DNA of 64,000 bases. It comes from Ardenticatenaceae bacterium. Lineage in GTDB: Bacteria; Chloroflexota; Anaerolineae; Promineifilales; Promineifilaceae. Below, piece by piece: positions 1-8,677 of the stretch. Under the pieces are notes generated by a model. The model was not told the origin of the DNA. It saw only the letters and a list, made by a program, of their open reading frames with translations, and did no database searches. Both the position numbers and the translations under genes were made by a program. Positions within the stretch are counted from its first letter, which is position 1, and each line of letters opens with the position of its first letter. The DNA lies in contig JACKBT010000018.1 of assembly GCA_020634415.1 (NCBI GenBank), forward strand, positions 42,442 to 106,441. The letters run 5' to 3'.

Positions 1-33
1 AGAGTGGATAGTAACTCAGTTAACTCAACTATC

Positions 34-51
34 GGGGCGGACAGTTGCCCC
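34..51 (+). promoter_or_regulatory. Small leader hairpin before the DUF5667 gene
   Basis: GGGGC (34-38) can pair with GCCCC (47-51) across an 8-nt loop, just upstream of the AAAGGAGG ribosome binding site. It lies in the probable 5' leader. No function can be assigned. Confidence 0.3.
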
Positions 52-67
52 AAAGGAGGCTAAACGC

Positions 68-982
68 ATGAACACCTATCTGCTGAGAGGTGCTTTAACT
101 ATGATTTTACTAGTGGGAACGGCGGGAGGAACGGCCGTCTTATCGGCCGACAGCCTGCCCGATTCCATCCTATACCCGGTCAAACTGACCGTAGAAGACA
201 CTCGGCTGGCCCTGGTATCTGATCCGGTAGACGAAGCCAACTTGAACCTGGCCCTGGCCGAGACTCGGCTGCAAGAAATTGAGGCCATGAGCCTGGCCGG
301 AAAAGACCTGGACGAAACGGTTCTAATTAGATTTGAGAATCATTTTGACCAAGCTCTACAACTGGCAGCCCAAATGCCAGAGGAGGCTATGGCTGGCTTC
401 TTGCTGCAAACCCAGGATCGGCTGCGCATAATGGCCCAAGACCTGATTAAGACACGCACAAGAGTGTCTGACCCCCAAAATGCGTCCCTGGAACAGGCAA
501 ATGGCCTGCTGACTCGGCTGCGTTTACAGGTGGAAAACGGCTTACAAGAACCGCAGTTGTTCCGACGGCAGCAAGGCAACATGCCCGAAGGGACCCCACG
601 TGAGGCTGGCCCTGGCAACAACGATGATTTTGAACCAGCCGGCAATGCCAATCAATACGGGCCGGGGCCTGGCAGCACCGAGCCGCAGGGGCCAAACGAT
701 GACCCTGGCAATTGCGACAATACGGCCGACTGTGAGCCAGTGGGTGAAGCCAACCAATACGGCCAAGACCCGGCCAATGAGGGGCAGAACGGGCCAGACG
801 AGGAAAGCGTTTGCGACAATGCGTCTGACTGCGAACCAAACAACACTCCCCATCCCTATGGACAGGGGAATGGTGACCAGGGGCAGCATGGCCCTGAAGG
901 TAATGATGTAAACAATTCATCTGGCGGAGATGAAGACAGCAATGGCTCACAAACTGGTCAAAATGGAGGTCATAACAATTGA
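68..982 (+). CDS. Secreted DUF5667-domain protein with low-complexity tail
   Basis: This is a 304-residue exported protein of unknown function. An N-terminal hydrophobic segment (about residues 5-27) looks like a signal peptide or anchor. Residues about 28-130 resemble DUF5667: the LPDSILYPVK start, then amphipathic helices rich in Leu, Glu and Ala with the AETRLQEI motif. Residues 190-304 are a Gly/Asn/Asp/Pro-rich low-complexity tail built from loose repeats around NQYG and CDNxxDCEP. The ATG follows a strong AAAGGAGG. Members of this domain family are often found beside ECF sigma factor genes, but what lies upstream is outside the window. A perfect-stem terminator follows the gene. A related helical domain appears at the N-terminus of the 29-heme cytochrome at 11378. 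Confidence 0.75.
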   Translation: MNTYLLRGALTMILLVGTAGGTAVLSADSLPDSILYPVKLTVEDTRLALVSDPVDEANLNLALAETRLQEIEAMSLAGKDLDETVLIRFENHFDQALQLAAQMPEEAMAGFLLQTQDRLRIMAQDLIKTRTRVSDPQNASLEQANGLLTRLRLQVENGLQEPQLFRRQQGNMPEGTPREAGPGNNDDFEPAGNANQYGPGPGSTEPQGPNDDPGNCDNTADCEPVGEANQYGQDPANEGQNGPDEESVCDNASDCEPNNTPHPYGQGNGDQGQHGPEGNDVNNSSGGDEDSNGSQTGQNGGHNN

Positions 983-1016
983 GTTGAAGGCAACAGTTTG
1001 GTGAGTTTGTCCTGTG

Positions 1017-1047
1017 AAGAGCTGCTTTTGCAAGCAGCTCTTTTTTT
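1017..1047 (+). terminator. Rho-independent terminator
   Basis: A perfect 11-bp stem (1017-1027 with 1032-1042, TTGC loop) runs into seven T residues (1041-1047), 35 nt after the DUF5667 stop codon. This is a textbook intrinsic terminator. Confidence 0.92.
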
Positions 1048-1270
1048 GTGTCTGCACATATTCATGATGTTTGTCACGCTTGGCTCATGATCTCCGACAC
1101 TTGCCCCAAGATTTTCATTTTGGAAGACTTCTTTAGAAGTGGTGAAGTTTGCTATTTCATGTCATGCAGACTGTCGTCGGGCTTCTTTTCGTGGGCGGGT
1201 GGGTTGGGCAACACCAGCCTGGACAACAAGGTCGTGGTTAAGTTGAAGAAAAGAGCCAAAGGAAAATAAA

Positions 1271-2425
1271 GTGGACACCGAGCAATATCTCTCCGCAATT
1301 ATCACGACTGGCGATGGTATGTTCTTCATCAACCAGGAGCAAAAGATTACTTTCTGGAACGAAGCAGCTGAGAAGATTTTGGGGTATTACGCCAGGGAGG
1401 CTGTAGGCAAATATTGTTGGGAATTGCTTCAGGGCTGCACCCTAAAAGGCCAGATTATCTGCCGCGCCCGCGGGCCAATTATCACCCGAACTACGCAGGG
1501 GGGGCCAGTACACCATTTTGATTTGTGTGTGCGCCACCGCAATGGTCACACCATCTTGATTAATCTCAGCACTATTGCCCTTGTGAATGAAGGGATTGGT
1601 GAACCTTGTGGCCTCATACACCTTTTTCGCCCCCTCCGAGATCAGCCAGTTTGGCCCGGTATGCTGCGCATTTATCTGCTGGGGCCAGTGCAGGTGGAGC
1701 GGGCTGATGGGTCTATGGTGGAAGGATCGCTGTGGAAGCGGGTGAAAGTGCGGGCTTTATTGGCTCATCTGGCCTTGCAAGAACGCCAGCCGGTGGAGCG
1801 GGAGACTTTGTTGGAACTTTTCTGGCCTGAACTCACGTATGATGCCGCTCTGCGCAATTTGAATACCACCGTTTATAACTTGCGCCACAGTCTGGAACCG
1901 GAGTTGGCCTCGGCCAATCATTCACGCTATGTGTTTTACGAAGGGGGGCAATATTGGCTGGGTGGTGCAGGGGTGCATTGGCTGGATACGAAGGCTTTTC
2001 TAGGAGGAATTCGTCGGGCACGGGCGGAGAGTGATATGGAACAAGCCATATCGGCTTACAAGCAAGCCTTGTCTCTTTACCGGGGCGAATATCTGGCCGA
2101 TCTGACGATCACGTCTATCTGGTCTCCGGCGGAGCAGCACCATTACCAGGAGTTGTATCTGGCGGCCTTAGAGGAGTTGGGGGCTATTTATGAACAGCAA
2201 GGGTTGACTGAGGCGGCCAGAGAGAGTTATTGGCAGGCTGTGACTATTGCTCCCTGGCGGGAGACAGCTACGCGGAAGCTTATGTATCTCTTGGTGCAAA
2301 TGGGGGATAAAGCGGGGGCCATCAAACAGTGTCAGCGGCTAACGGCCGTTCTCCAAAACGATTTAGGGGTTAAACCCAGTCAGGAAACCCGCCTTCTCTA
2401 CCAGGAACTCCTGCGCGAGCCTTGA
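1271..2425 (+). CDS. PAS-BTAD (SARP-like) transcriptional regulator, copy 1
   Basis: This is a 384-residue cytoplasmic regulator. Residues about 1-125 form a PAS sensor domain (TGDGMFFI, FWNEAAEKILGY). After LRIYLLGPVQV at about residue 132 comes an OmpR/SARP-like winged helix (WKRVKVRALLAHLAL, ELFWPE, NLNTTVYNLRHSL), then a BTAD helical repeat domain to the end. The PAS domain has three cysteines (CW, GC, IC). A similar Cys pattern in the copy at 2710 suggests a redox, metal or cofactor role, which is inference. The start is GTG behind AAAGGA. The gene is followed by a paralogue of the same length and architecture. Confidence 0.85.
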   Translation: MDTEQYLSAIITTGDGMFFINQEQKITFWNEAAEKILGYYAREAVGKYCWELLQGCTLKGQIICRARGPIITRTTQGGPVHHFDLCVRHRNGHTILINLSTIALVNEGIGEPCGLIHLFRPLRDQPVWPGMLRIYLLGPVQVERADGSMVEGSLWKRVKVRALLAHLALQERQPVERETLLELFWPELTYDAALRNLNTTVYNLRHSLEPELASANHSRYVFYEGGQYWLGGAGVHWLDTKAFLGGIRRARAESDMEQAISAYKQALSLYRGEYLADLTITSIWSPAEQHHYQELYLAALEELGAIYEQQGLTEAARESYWQAVTIAPWRETATRKLMYLLVQMGDKAGAIKQCQRLTAVLQNDLGVKPSQETRLLYQELLREP

Positions 2426-2622
2426 CTCCACTTCTTCCCCATTTTTACCGCCAGACGAATGAGAAAGATACAGATCACGTAGCCAGACATCATGATTGTG
2501 GTGTGTGATCTGCTTCAACCCCCTGTTCAGGATTGGTTGAGGGTCGTCATCTACGCTGATAGAACTTACGGGAGATTAGGTCAATCTTGTTGGAGTTTAA
2601 GCAAATAATTCGGTCACTCTGG

Positions 2623-2695
2623 AGACTACAACGGATTCGGAATAAACGGATTTTTTCAGAGCATCATCCGTTTCTTTCCCCATCTGTTGTAGTCT
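2623..2695 (+). promoter_or_regulatory. Nested hairpin leader of the second PAS-BTAD gene
   Basis: AGACTACAAC (2623-2632) is perfectly complementary to GTTGTAGTCT (2686-2695). Inside, AAACGGAT (2644-2651) pairs with ATCCGTTT (2666-2673). The structure ends immediately before the GGAGG (2697-2701) that serves the ATG at 2710, so folding could affect translation or mark an attenuator. The alternative is a protein-binding palindrome at DNA level. Confidence 0.55.
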
Positions 2696-2709
2696 TGGAG
2701 GTACATAAA

Positions 2710-3873
2710 ATGGATCAAAGATTGCGGCCTCTGGTGGGAGCTGGTGACGGTATCCTGGCAATTGATACCCATCAATGTATTGTTTTCTGGAATGAGGCGG
2801 CTAGGGAGATTTTGGGTTATGAGGCAGAAACTGTTCTGGGCAAACCTTGTTGGCAATTCTTTGAAGCCTTTTCGCCACAAGAGGCATTGCTGTGCCGCCC
2901 TGACTGCCCACTCATTCGGCAGGCACTTCACGGACAACCCATCCCCCCCTTTGAGCTAGATGCCCGCACACAGACAGGTGAACATATCTTGCTTGAGGTA
3001 AGTGTGGCCACATTTTCAGGGGACGCAACAGCAGATGAAGAGACGGTTCTGGTTTTGTTTTGCCGACAATTAGCGGCCCAGATGTGTCCGGGCGATAAGC
3101 TGTGCCTTCATTTATTGGGGCCGCTCTATGTTTGGCGGCCCGATGGTTCTGCTGTAAACGGCCGTAACTGGCAGCAGATTGCAGTTCAAACCTTGTTGGC
3201 TGTTCTGGCGGCGCAGCGTGGCTGCGTTGTGAGTAAACCAGAATTGCAGTTTCAGCTTTGGCCCAATGATGTCCCACAAAAAAGGCAAGAGAAGTTTAAG
3301 TCAACAGTTAACAGCTTGTGCCTCTGCCTGGAGCCGCATTTACCACCCTCGCAGTCATCCTACATCGTGCAGGACGAGTCCGGCTTGTGTCTAACCAGCA
3401 GCTCCCTCTGCTGGCTTGATATTGAAGCATTTGAGTTAGATGTGTGTCGGGCCAGGTTAGAGACAGACACGGTGGAGGCAGTTAGCCGGTATCGGCAGGC
3501 CCTGCGCCTCTATCGCGGGCCTTTTGTCATCCATTTGCCGGAAACGGCCGATTGTTTGCACCAAGAGCGGGCACGATTACACCAACTTTACCTGGAAGCC
3601 TTAGAAGAAGTGGGCTTGCTCTTCGAGAAGCTCGGACGGCCCCATGAAGCCCTTTGGTATTATTGTCTGGCTCTGGACAGTGACCCCGACTGTATAAACA
3701 TCCGCCGCTTGTTATATCGCCTCCTGCAAACGGCCGATGAGCCGCGGGGAAGCCTGGTTTATAGTCAATGGCTGGTAAACTGCCTCAAAGCCAAATTAGA
3801 TGCCACCGTCGCTCACCTGCCGTCTTTCGCCGACAGTTTTGAGCCAGGAAAAGGAGGGTACAAAACTGTTTAA
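2710..3873 (+). CDS. PAS-BTAD (SARP-like) transcriptional regulator, copy 2
   Basis: This 387-residue paralogue of the gene at 1271 has the same domain order: PAS (GAGDGILAID, FWNEAAREILGYEAE), a SARP-type winged helix after LCLHLLGPLYVW, and a C-terminal BTAD repeat domain. The ATG at 2710 is preferred over an upstream in-frame TTG (2587) because GGAGG lies 8 nt before it, the upstream stretch is occupied by a nested hairpin, and the resulting length matches copy 1. The PAS domain carries CW, LLCRP and DCP cysteines like copy 1. Sequence has diverged strongly, so the duplication is old. Its 3' end overlaps or abuts the FG-GAP gene, suggesting co-transcription. Confidence 0.85.
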   Translation: MDQRLRPLVGAGDGILAIDTHQCIVFWNEAAREILGYEAETVLGKPCWQFFEAFSPQEALLCRPDCPLIRQALHGQPIPPFELDARTQTGEHILLEVSVATFSGDATADEETVLVLFCRQLAAQMCPGDKLCLHLLGPLYVWRPDGSAVNGRNWQQIAVQTLLAVLAAQRGCVVSKPELQFQLWPNDVPQKRQEKFKSTVNSLCLCLEPHLPPSQSSYIVQDESGLCLTSSSLCWLDIEAFELDVCRARLETDTVEAVSRYRQALRLYRGPFVIHLPETADCLHQERARLHQLYLEALEEVGLLFEKLGRPHEALWYYCLALDSDPDCINIRRLLYRLLQTADEPRGSLVYSQWLVNCLKAKLDATVAHLPSFADSFEPGKGGYKTV

Positions 3874-5350
3874 GCAGAAATGTAGACACAATGGTTCTCG
3901 CCTGCCCCCTCTAGCGCTGCTTATCCTTATCATAGCGGCCCCAACGGCCGTCAGCCAATCCCACACGCCTTCTTCCGCCTCCTCCCAGCAGCTATCCACT
4001 CTCCATTTGCCAGAAAGCTGGGTAGCAGAAAGTGACCAACAAGGCTCAGAATTTGGTCTGGCGGCGGCCTCGGCTGGTGATGTTAACGGAGATGGGTATG
4101 ACGATGTAATTGTGGGCGCACCACGCTATGACGCAGGCACCTATCGAGAGGGAGCCGCCTTTGTTTTTTATGGCTCTGCCGGGGGCATCAGTTCTCTGCC
4201 CGATTGGCACGTTGGCGGCGGCCAGACTGGGGCCCGCTTCGGCAGTGCAGTGGCCTCCGCCGGGGATATTAACCATGACGGCTTCGATGATGTCTTGATA
4301 GGCGCACACGCTTACAACGATGGTCAGGCCAAAGTGGGGGCCGTCTTCGTATTCCTGGGTGCCGCGGGCGGTTTGAGTGTAACGGCCGATACGCTGCTCA
4401 TCGGTGAGGAAAAAGAGGCCGAATTTGGGTTCTCGGTGGCCTCGGCCGGAGATGTGAACGGGGATGAATATGACGACGTGATAGTTGGTGCCCGCTATGC
4501 CGACACGGGCAAAACAAATGGAGGGGCCGCCTACCTCTACTATGGTTCAGAATCCGGTCTGGCCCTGCTGCCGGGGTGGACGGTTCTGGGTGGGCAAGAA
4601 GATGCCCAATTGGGCACGGCTGTCGCCTCAGCGGGAGATGTGGACGACGATGGCTGTGATGACATCGTGGTGGGTGCGCCTTATTATGACGATGTGGCGG
4701 CCAATGAAGGCGCGGCTTTTGTTTTTAGAGGTTCACCGACTGGTTTAGGCGATGTGCCCCATTGGCAGGCGCAGGGCGGCCAGGCAGAAGCGGGTTTTGG
4801 CAGTGCGGTGGCTGGGGCTGGCGATGTGAATGGCGATGGGTTTGGCGAACTGATCGTGGGTGCGCCGCGCTACAGCGACGCATGGTCGAATGAAGGAGCG
4901 GCTTTTCTGTTCAGCGGAACGGCCGTTGGTCTCAGCCCAACCCCCAGCCGCCGCCTCACCGGGGGGCAAGCAGCAGCCAGCTTTGGCACATCGGTGGGCA
5001 GTGCCGGTGATGTGAATGGCGACGGGTTTGGCGATGTCGTTGTTGGCTCCCCACTTTACAGCGGCGACCAGTCGCAAGAGGGGGCCGTTTTTCTCTATAG
5101 TGGCTCGGCCAATGGCTTGAGCCACTGGTTTGCGTGGTCAGCGGAAGGTGACAAGGCTGAAACCTGGTTTGGTTACACAGTGGGAACAGCAGGTAATGTG
5201 AACGGCGATGCTTTCAGCGATCTGATTGCTGGCGCACCTCAATACCGCCTTAACCATATCATTGTGGGCCGGGTTATGGGCTATTATGGCACGTCTGGCC
5301 CGACTGTCACCTCAACTTTTTTGCCCCTTGTTGTCAGTGCGAATCCGTGA
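3866..5350 (+). CDS. Secreted FG-GAP (integrin-alpha-like) propeller protein
   Basis: This is an exported protein of about 494 residues. After a signal peptide (LPPLALLILIIAA) come seven FG-GAP repeats, each of the form FGxxVASAGDVNGDGxDD(V/L)IVGAP, expected to fold into a seven-bladed, calcium-binding beta-propeller. It ends in a short tail, FLPLVVSANP, that resembles tails of other secreted proteins here. The start is uncertain: an in-frame ATG exists at 3800 without a ribosome site, whereas GGAGGG (3853-3858) sits 7 nt before a CTG at 3866 and gives a normal signal peptide, so CTG is chosen. Either start overlaps the upstream regulator gene. The substrate or binding partner cannot be read from the sequence. 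Confidence 0.85.
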   Translation: MFKQKCRHNGSRLPPLALLILIIAAPTAVSQSHTPSSASSQQLSTLHLPESWVAESDQQGSEFGLAAASAGDVNGDGYDDVIVGAPRYDAGTYREGAAFVFYGSAGGISSLPDWHVGGGQTGARFGSAVASAGDINHDGFDDVLIGAHAYNDGQAKVGAVFVFLGAAGGLSVTADTLLIGEEKEAEFGFSVASAGDVNGDEYDDVIVGARYADTGKTNGGAAYLYYGSESGLALLPGWTVLGGQEDAQLGTAVASAGDVDDDGCDDIVVGAPYYDDVAANEGAAFVFRGSPTGLGDVPHWQAQGGQAEAGFGSAVAGAGDVNGDGFGELIVGAPRYSDAWSNEGAAFLFSGTAVGLSPTPSRRLTGGQAAASFGTSVGSAGDVNGDGFGDVVVGSPLYSGDQSQEGAVFLYSGSANGLSHWFAWSAEGDKAETWFGYTVGTAGNVNGDAFSDLIAGAPQYRLNHIIVGRVMGYYGTSGPTVTSTFLPLVVSANP

Positions 5351-5501
5351 AGGTGGACTCAACGAAGTTGAGTGATGGTCGTTGAGGGTTGGTTGAGCGT
5401 TAGCTGTTAAGCTCATAACTACGGAAGACACAACAATATTATCATACCAGGCCAAAGGGCCTGCTGTCCGTTTAAGCTGTTAGGGAGCCGCTTTGGTGGG
5501 G

Positions 5502-5511
5502 AACGGCCGTT
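5502..5511. repeat. AACGGCCGTT palindrome (non-coding example of the dispersed motif)
   Basis: This is one intergenic copy of the 10-bp palindrome that recurs across the window. Other exact copies include 2341-2350, 9190-9199, 9433-9442, 20677-20686, 39550-39559, 41049-41058, 45091-45100, 46830-46839, 51679-51688 and 59796-59805. See the corresponding finding. Confidence 0.85.
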
Positions 5512-5574
5512 AATCGTTTCCAGTTTCGGCCCATACCCACCCGGTTACCCCGGCACGGAACCGGAGGTTTAACA

Positions 5575-8500
5575 ATGAATCGCAAACTGTATACTGTTGT
5601 TGTTTTGTTACTCGTCCTCATTCTGACGAGCCTGGCTGCCGCCGATGACGGAACCATGTTCCGCCGCAACATCTCGCGCACACCAGACACCGAAACAGAA
5701 GAGGCGGGCATCAGCATGATGCCTTTTTACGTTCCAGCACAAGCAGCCGACGGCACTATAGCCCCCATAGACTACTATGATGCCGACGGCAATTTAGTGG
5801 AAACCAGAGACGATGCCAAGCCCTTAGTCGCCATCTACATTGACGGCATTGAAGACCCCCTGGCTGCGGCCCCCGAAGGGAGCGCGTTTGCCATTACAGG
5901 CGGGGCCAGTTTCGGGTCACGTGATGCTTTTGCGGCTATCTCCCTGGATGATGGCACGACCTGGAAAGAAACCAATCTTTCCCGATCGGCCGATCTCTCC
6001 TCCTTCAACCTGGCAGACGGCCGTCCCTACCCTGGCGATGTTCATTACATGGAGCATGTGACCGTTGACAATATGGTGCTGGCCGTCTGGCTGAGTAAAT
6101 ATTGCGACGGTGGTATGCCCGCTTACACCTGGGTAGATGAAGATGGTGAGCCAATTTATGAAGACCTCTTCAGCGTAGCCGGTTCACAAGGGTCTGTGGA
6201 CTATACCCTTCAGGGACACCCCGAAGTGGGTGAAATTCCCTACAGTTGTGTCTGGACCGCACGCGGTACACTGGAACTTCAGGATGACGGCACGTATGAC
6301 ATGCTCTGGCGCAAAGCGGAACGGCTGACCTCTGGCCGCCGTGATGCCAACGTGGTTGCCGTAGACGGCGTTTCGGAGGCGGGTTTTGTCATTGTCTGGC
6401 AAGAAGACCCCGAAGGGCTGCGCCCCGGCCAGGGCCTTGGCCCTGGAGAAGGCTGGAGTGGGGCTATTGTCAATCAAAAAACCGACATGTGGTACAGCTT
6501 CATCAGTTGGGACGACTTCGACAACTATGTGATCGATCCGCTCGATCCAGATGTTATGCCTAAAGTAGAAATGCCCATGTCCATGCCCCTGCGCCTCACC
6601 GACAACAATATCTGCAAGGGAACACCGCAATACGATGATGATGGTGAACTGCTCAACGCCTACTGCTATACCGACTTTGAGACAGGCGAGGTCAGTCTTC
6701 CGCCTGGAAGTGCCGATCTTTGCGCGGATACGGTGCAGTGGACCAACCCCGGTGGCACGACCCTTTCTATTTGTCAGACAGAAGACGGCCGTATTCTAAC
6801 CGGCCGTACTGGTGCCTCCCGTACCCGGCTCTCCTTGCAGCCCTACACAAAAGCAGATGGCACAACCAGTGCCTGGGTAATTATGGCCTATGAAGAAACC
6901 AAAGCCCTCGGCGAGGGGTCTGGCGATGTGGAACCCATTGATATTGGCAAGGATGTCTGGTACCACAGCTTTGACATGTTCAACCCAGACATCGGCGCTC
7001 AAGGCAGTATGCTCGACCAACCAGCGATTGACCGGACAACCGGCACTTTTTACGACATCCTGACGGATGAGTGGGGCAACGAGTTTTATGAAACAGAAAT
7101 CGCCCGCCGCTTCAGCGTCATGGCCCAACCCTGGGACAAAGCCGGAACATCCGGCACAACACTGCTGGCAATCTTCAAGCAGGGGATTATCAACCAGGGT
7201 GGCCCGGCCGACATACTCGTCCGCCGCTTTGTTCTGCCCGCTGGCTTCGACTCCACCGTAGATAACCCCTACGCCTTCGAGAATATGGTTTGCAGCAACT
7301 GGGTCTATGCCGACGGCTCTAACCCGAACTACGTGAATGGGCTTTGTTTAGACCCGCCCACAAACGTCTCAGCAACAAATATTGATCTGTGTGATAACGG
7401 CAGCAGCGGCCAAACTTGCGCCGATCAATTCCCCTGGGATGGCGGCGAGACCTACCCCAAAGTGGTGGAGTGGTCTCAGGATGTAGACAACCTGGACGAC
7501 CAGCCCTGGGAGAACCCCTACGACGTGGCTAAGGGCCATCGCGGCTTTATTGACGGCGACTTTGTGATGCTCATGTATGCCTGGGCACCGAACTGGAAGG
7601 CCAATTCGGTAGGCAACGACCATTACAACCTCTACATCCGCCGCTCCTTCGACGGCGGCCTCACCTGGACTACCACGCCAGCCTCTCTGGGCGGCATTGG
7701 CACCGAAACCTGCGAGAACTACGGGCAGGGCAATGCTGTTACCCAGGTTTGCACCACCTATGGCCCTGGTGTGTTTGAACAGGCGCGTAACGTTTCCCAA
7801 CTGGTGGGCAACAAGATCACCATTCTTGACCCGCGTTACACACCCACCGGTGGGCCAAGGAAAGTGGAAATCCTGACCGACACCGGCGGCTATCTTTATG
7901 CCGATGACGAACGAGACCCCTCAAAATTCTTCATCGTCTATGAAACTGGTGATAACACAACGGTGGCTGAAGGTGAAGCCGTGCCGCTCGACCTCTTCTA
8001 CAGCCGGGCCACCAACTGGGGTGATGATTACTTCGAGTTGGAATGGTACAACACCAACACAGGCGAAACGGAGATGCGGTGGGATTGGCTGGAGAACCGA
8101 GCCGACGATCTTTCTGGTGAAGCTGCCCTTTGGGCGAATCCTGGCGGCACCTACATGTATGCCGATTGGAACCAATGGCAAGAGCCGGAGCCGGAAGTTG
8201 TTGAGAATGCAGATATCTGGTTCCGACGTGTCTGGTTTAACGATAACATTGATCTCATGCCGCGAGCCGTCGTCCTTTGGCGCAGCCATGTGGCGGCCAG
8301 CCCCGCTTCTGGTGACTTGCGTTTTGTGGGAACAGGACAGGACTACGATCAATTGGGTGAAGGCATTGTCGCTTACGAGTGGAGTTCCGATATAGATGGT
8401 GTATTGAGTACCGACAAGGAACTTACCATTCCGGCGGATTCGCTCACCCTGGGAATGCACACCCTCTCCTATAAGGTACAGGATAATGAGGGTAATTGGT

Positions 8501-8577
8501 CAGTAGCCATGACGATTACTTTTCTGGTGGCTGACCCGCTTTATCAGGTGTGGCTGCCAGCCATTCACAAGAACTAA
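5575..8577 (+). CDS. Large secreted protein, choice-of-anchor O / sialidase-like fold (tentative)
   Basis: This is a 1000-residue exported protein with a signal peptide (residues 1-23, ending SLAAA). The body has Asp/Trp-rich strands and several sialidase-type Asp-box-like segments such as SFDGGLTWTT and SLDDGTTWKE, so a BNR-like propeller is likely. The overall pattern (MPFYVP, DGRPYPGDVHYMEHV) recalls the proteins NCBI names choice-of-anchor O, but this is from memory and uncertain. The C-terminal part has a PKD-like segment followed by the tail VWLPAIHKN. The ATG has GGAGG 9 nt upstream. The gene lies 100 bp upstream of the b/Rieske/multiheme operon in the same direction, so a link to extracellular redox chemistry is possible but unproven. 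Confidence 0.7.
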   Translation: MNRKLYTVVVLLLVLILTSLAAADDGTMFRRNISRTPDTETEEAGISMMPFYVPAQAADGTIAPIDYYDADGNLVETRDDAKPLVAIYIDGIEDPLAAAPEGSAFAITGGASFGSRDAFAAISLDDGTTWKETNLSRSADLSSFNLADGRPYPGDVHYMEHVTVDNMVLAVWLSKYCDGGMPAYTWVDEDGEPIYEDLFSVAGSQGSVDYTLQGHPEVGEIPYSCVWTARGTLELQDDGTYDMLWRKAERLTSGRRDANVVAVDGVSEAGFVIVWQEDPEGLRPGQGLGPGEGWSGAIVNQKTDMWYSFISWDDFDNYVIDPLDPDVMPKVEMPMSMPLRLTDNNICKGTPQYDDDGELLNAYCYTDFETGEVSLPPGSADLCADTVQWTNPGGTTLSICQTEDGRILTGRTGASRTRLSLQPYTKADGTTSAWVIMAYEETKALGEGSGDVEPIDIGKDVWYHSFDMFNPDIGAQGSMLDQPAIDRTTGTFYDILTDEWGNEFYETEIARRFSVMAQPWDKAGTSGTTLLAIFKQGIINQGGPADILVRRFVLPAGFDSTVDNPYAFENMVCSNWVYADGSNPNYVNGLCLDPPTNVSATNIDLCDNGSSGQTCADQFPWDGGETYPKVVEWSQDVDNLDDQPWENPYDVAKGHRGFIDGDFVMLMYAWAPNWKANSVGNDHYNLYIRRSFDGGLTWTTTPASLGGIGTETCENYGQGNAVTQVCTTYGPGVFEQARNVSQLVGNKITILDPRYTPTGGPRKVEILTDTGGYLYADDERDPSKFFIVYETGDNTTVAEGEAVPLDLFYSRATNWGDDYFELEWYNTNTGETEMRWDWLENRADDLSGEAALWANPGGTYMYADWNQWQEPEPEVVENADIWFRRVWFNDNIDLMPRAVVLWRSHVAASPASGDLRFVGTGQDYDQLGEGIVAYEWSSDIDGVLSTDKELTIPADSLTLGMHTLSYKVQDNEGNWSVAMTITFLVADPLYQVWLPAIHKN

Positions 8578-8677
8578 CCAGTAACTTGGGTAGAAATTCA
8601 GGCTGGGCGGTCAATTGGTTTGCTGCCCAGCCTGTTTTGCAGTCTTAACAAGGGAGTACACAGCCAGGAGGCATGGC

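Noticed and set aside
1048..1269. Open frame of 73 codons after the first terminator
   Set aside because: It begins with GTG in the terminator tail, has no ribosome site and shows no recognisable domain. It is more likely leader DNA of the PAS-BTAD gene.
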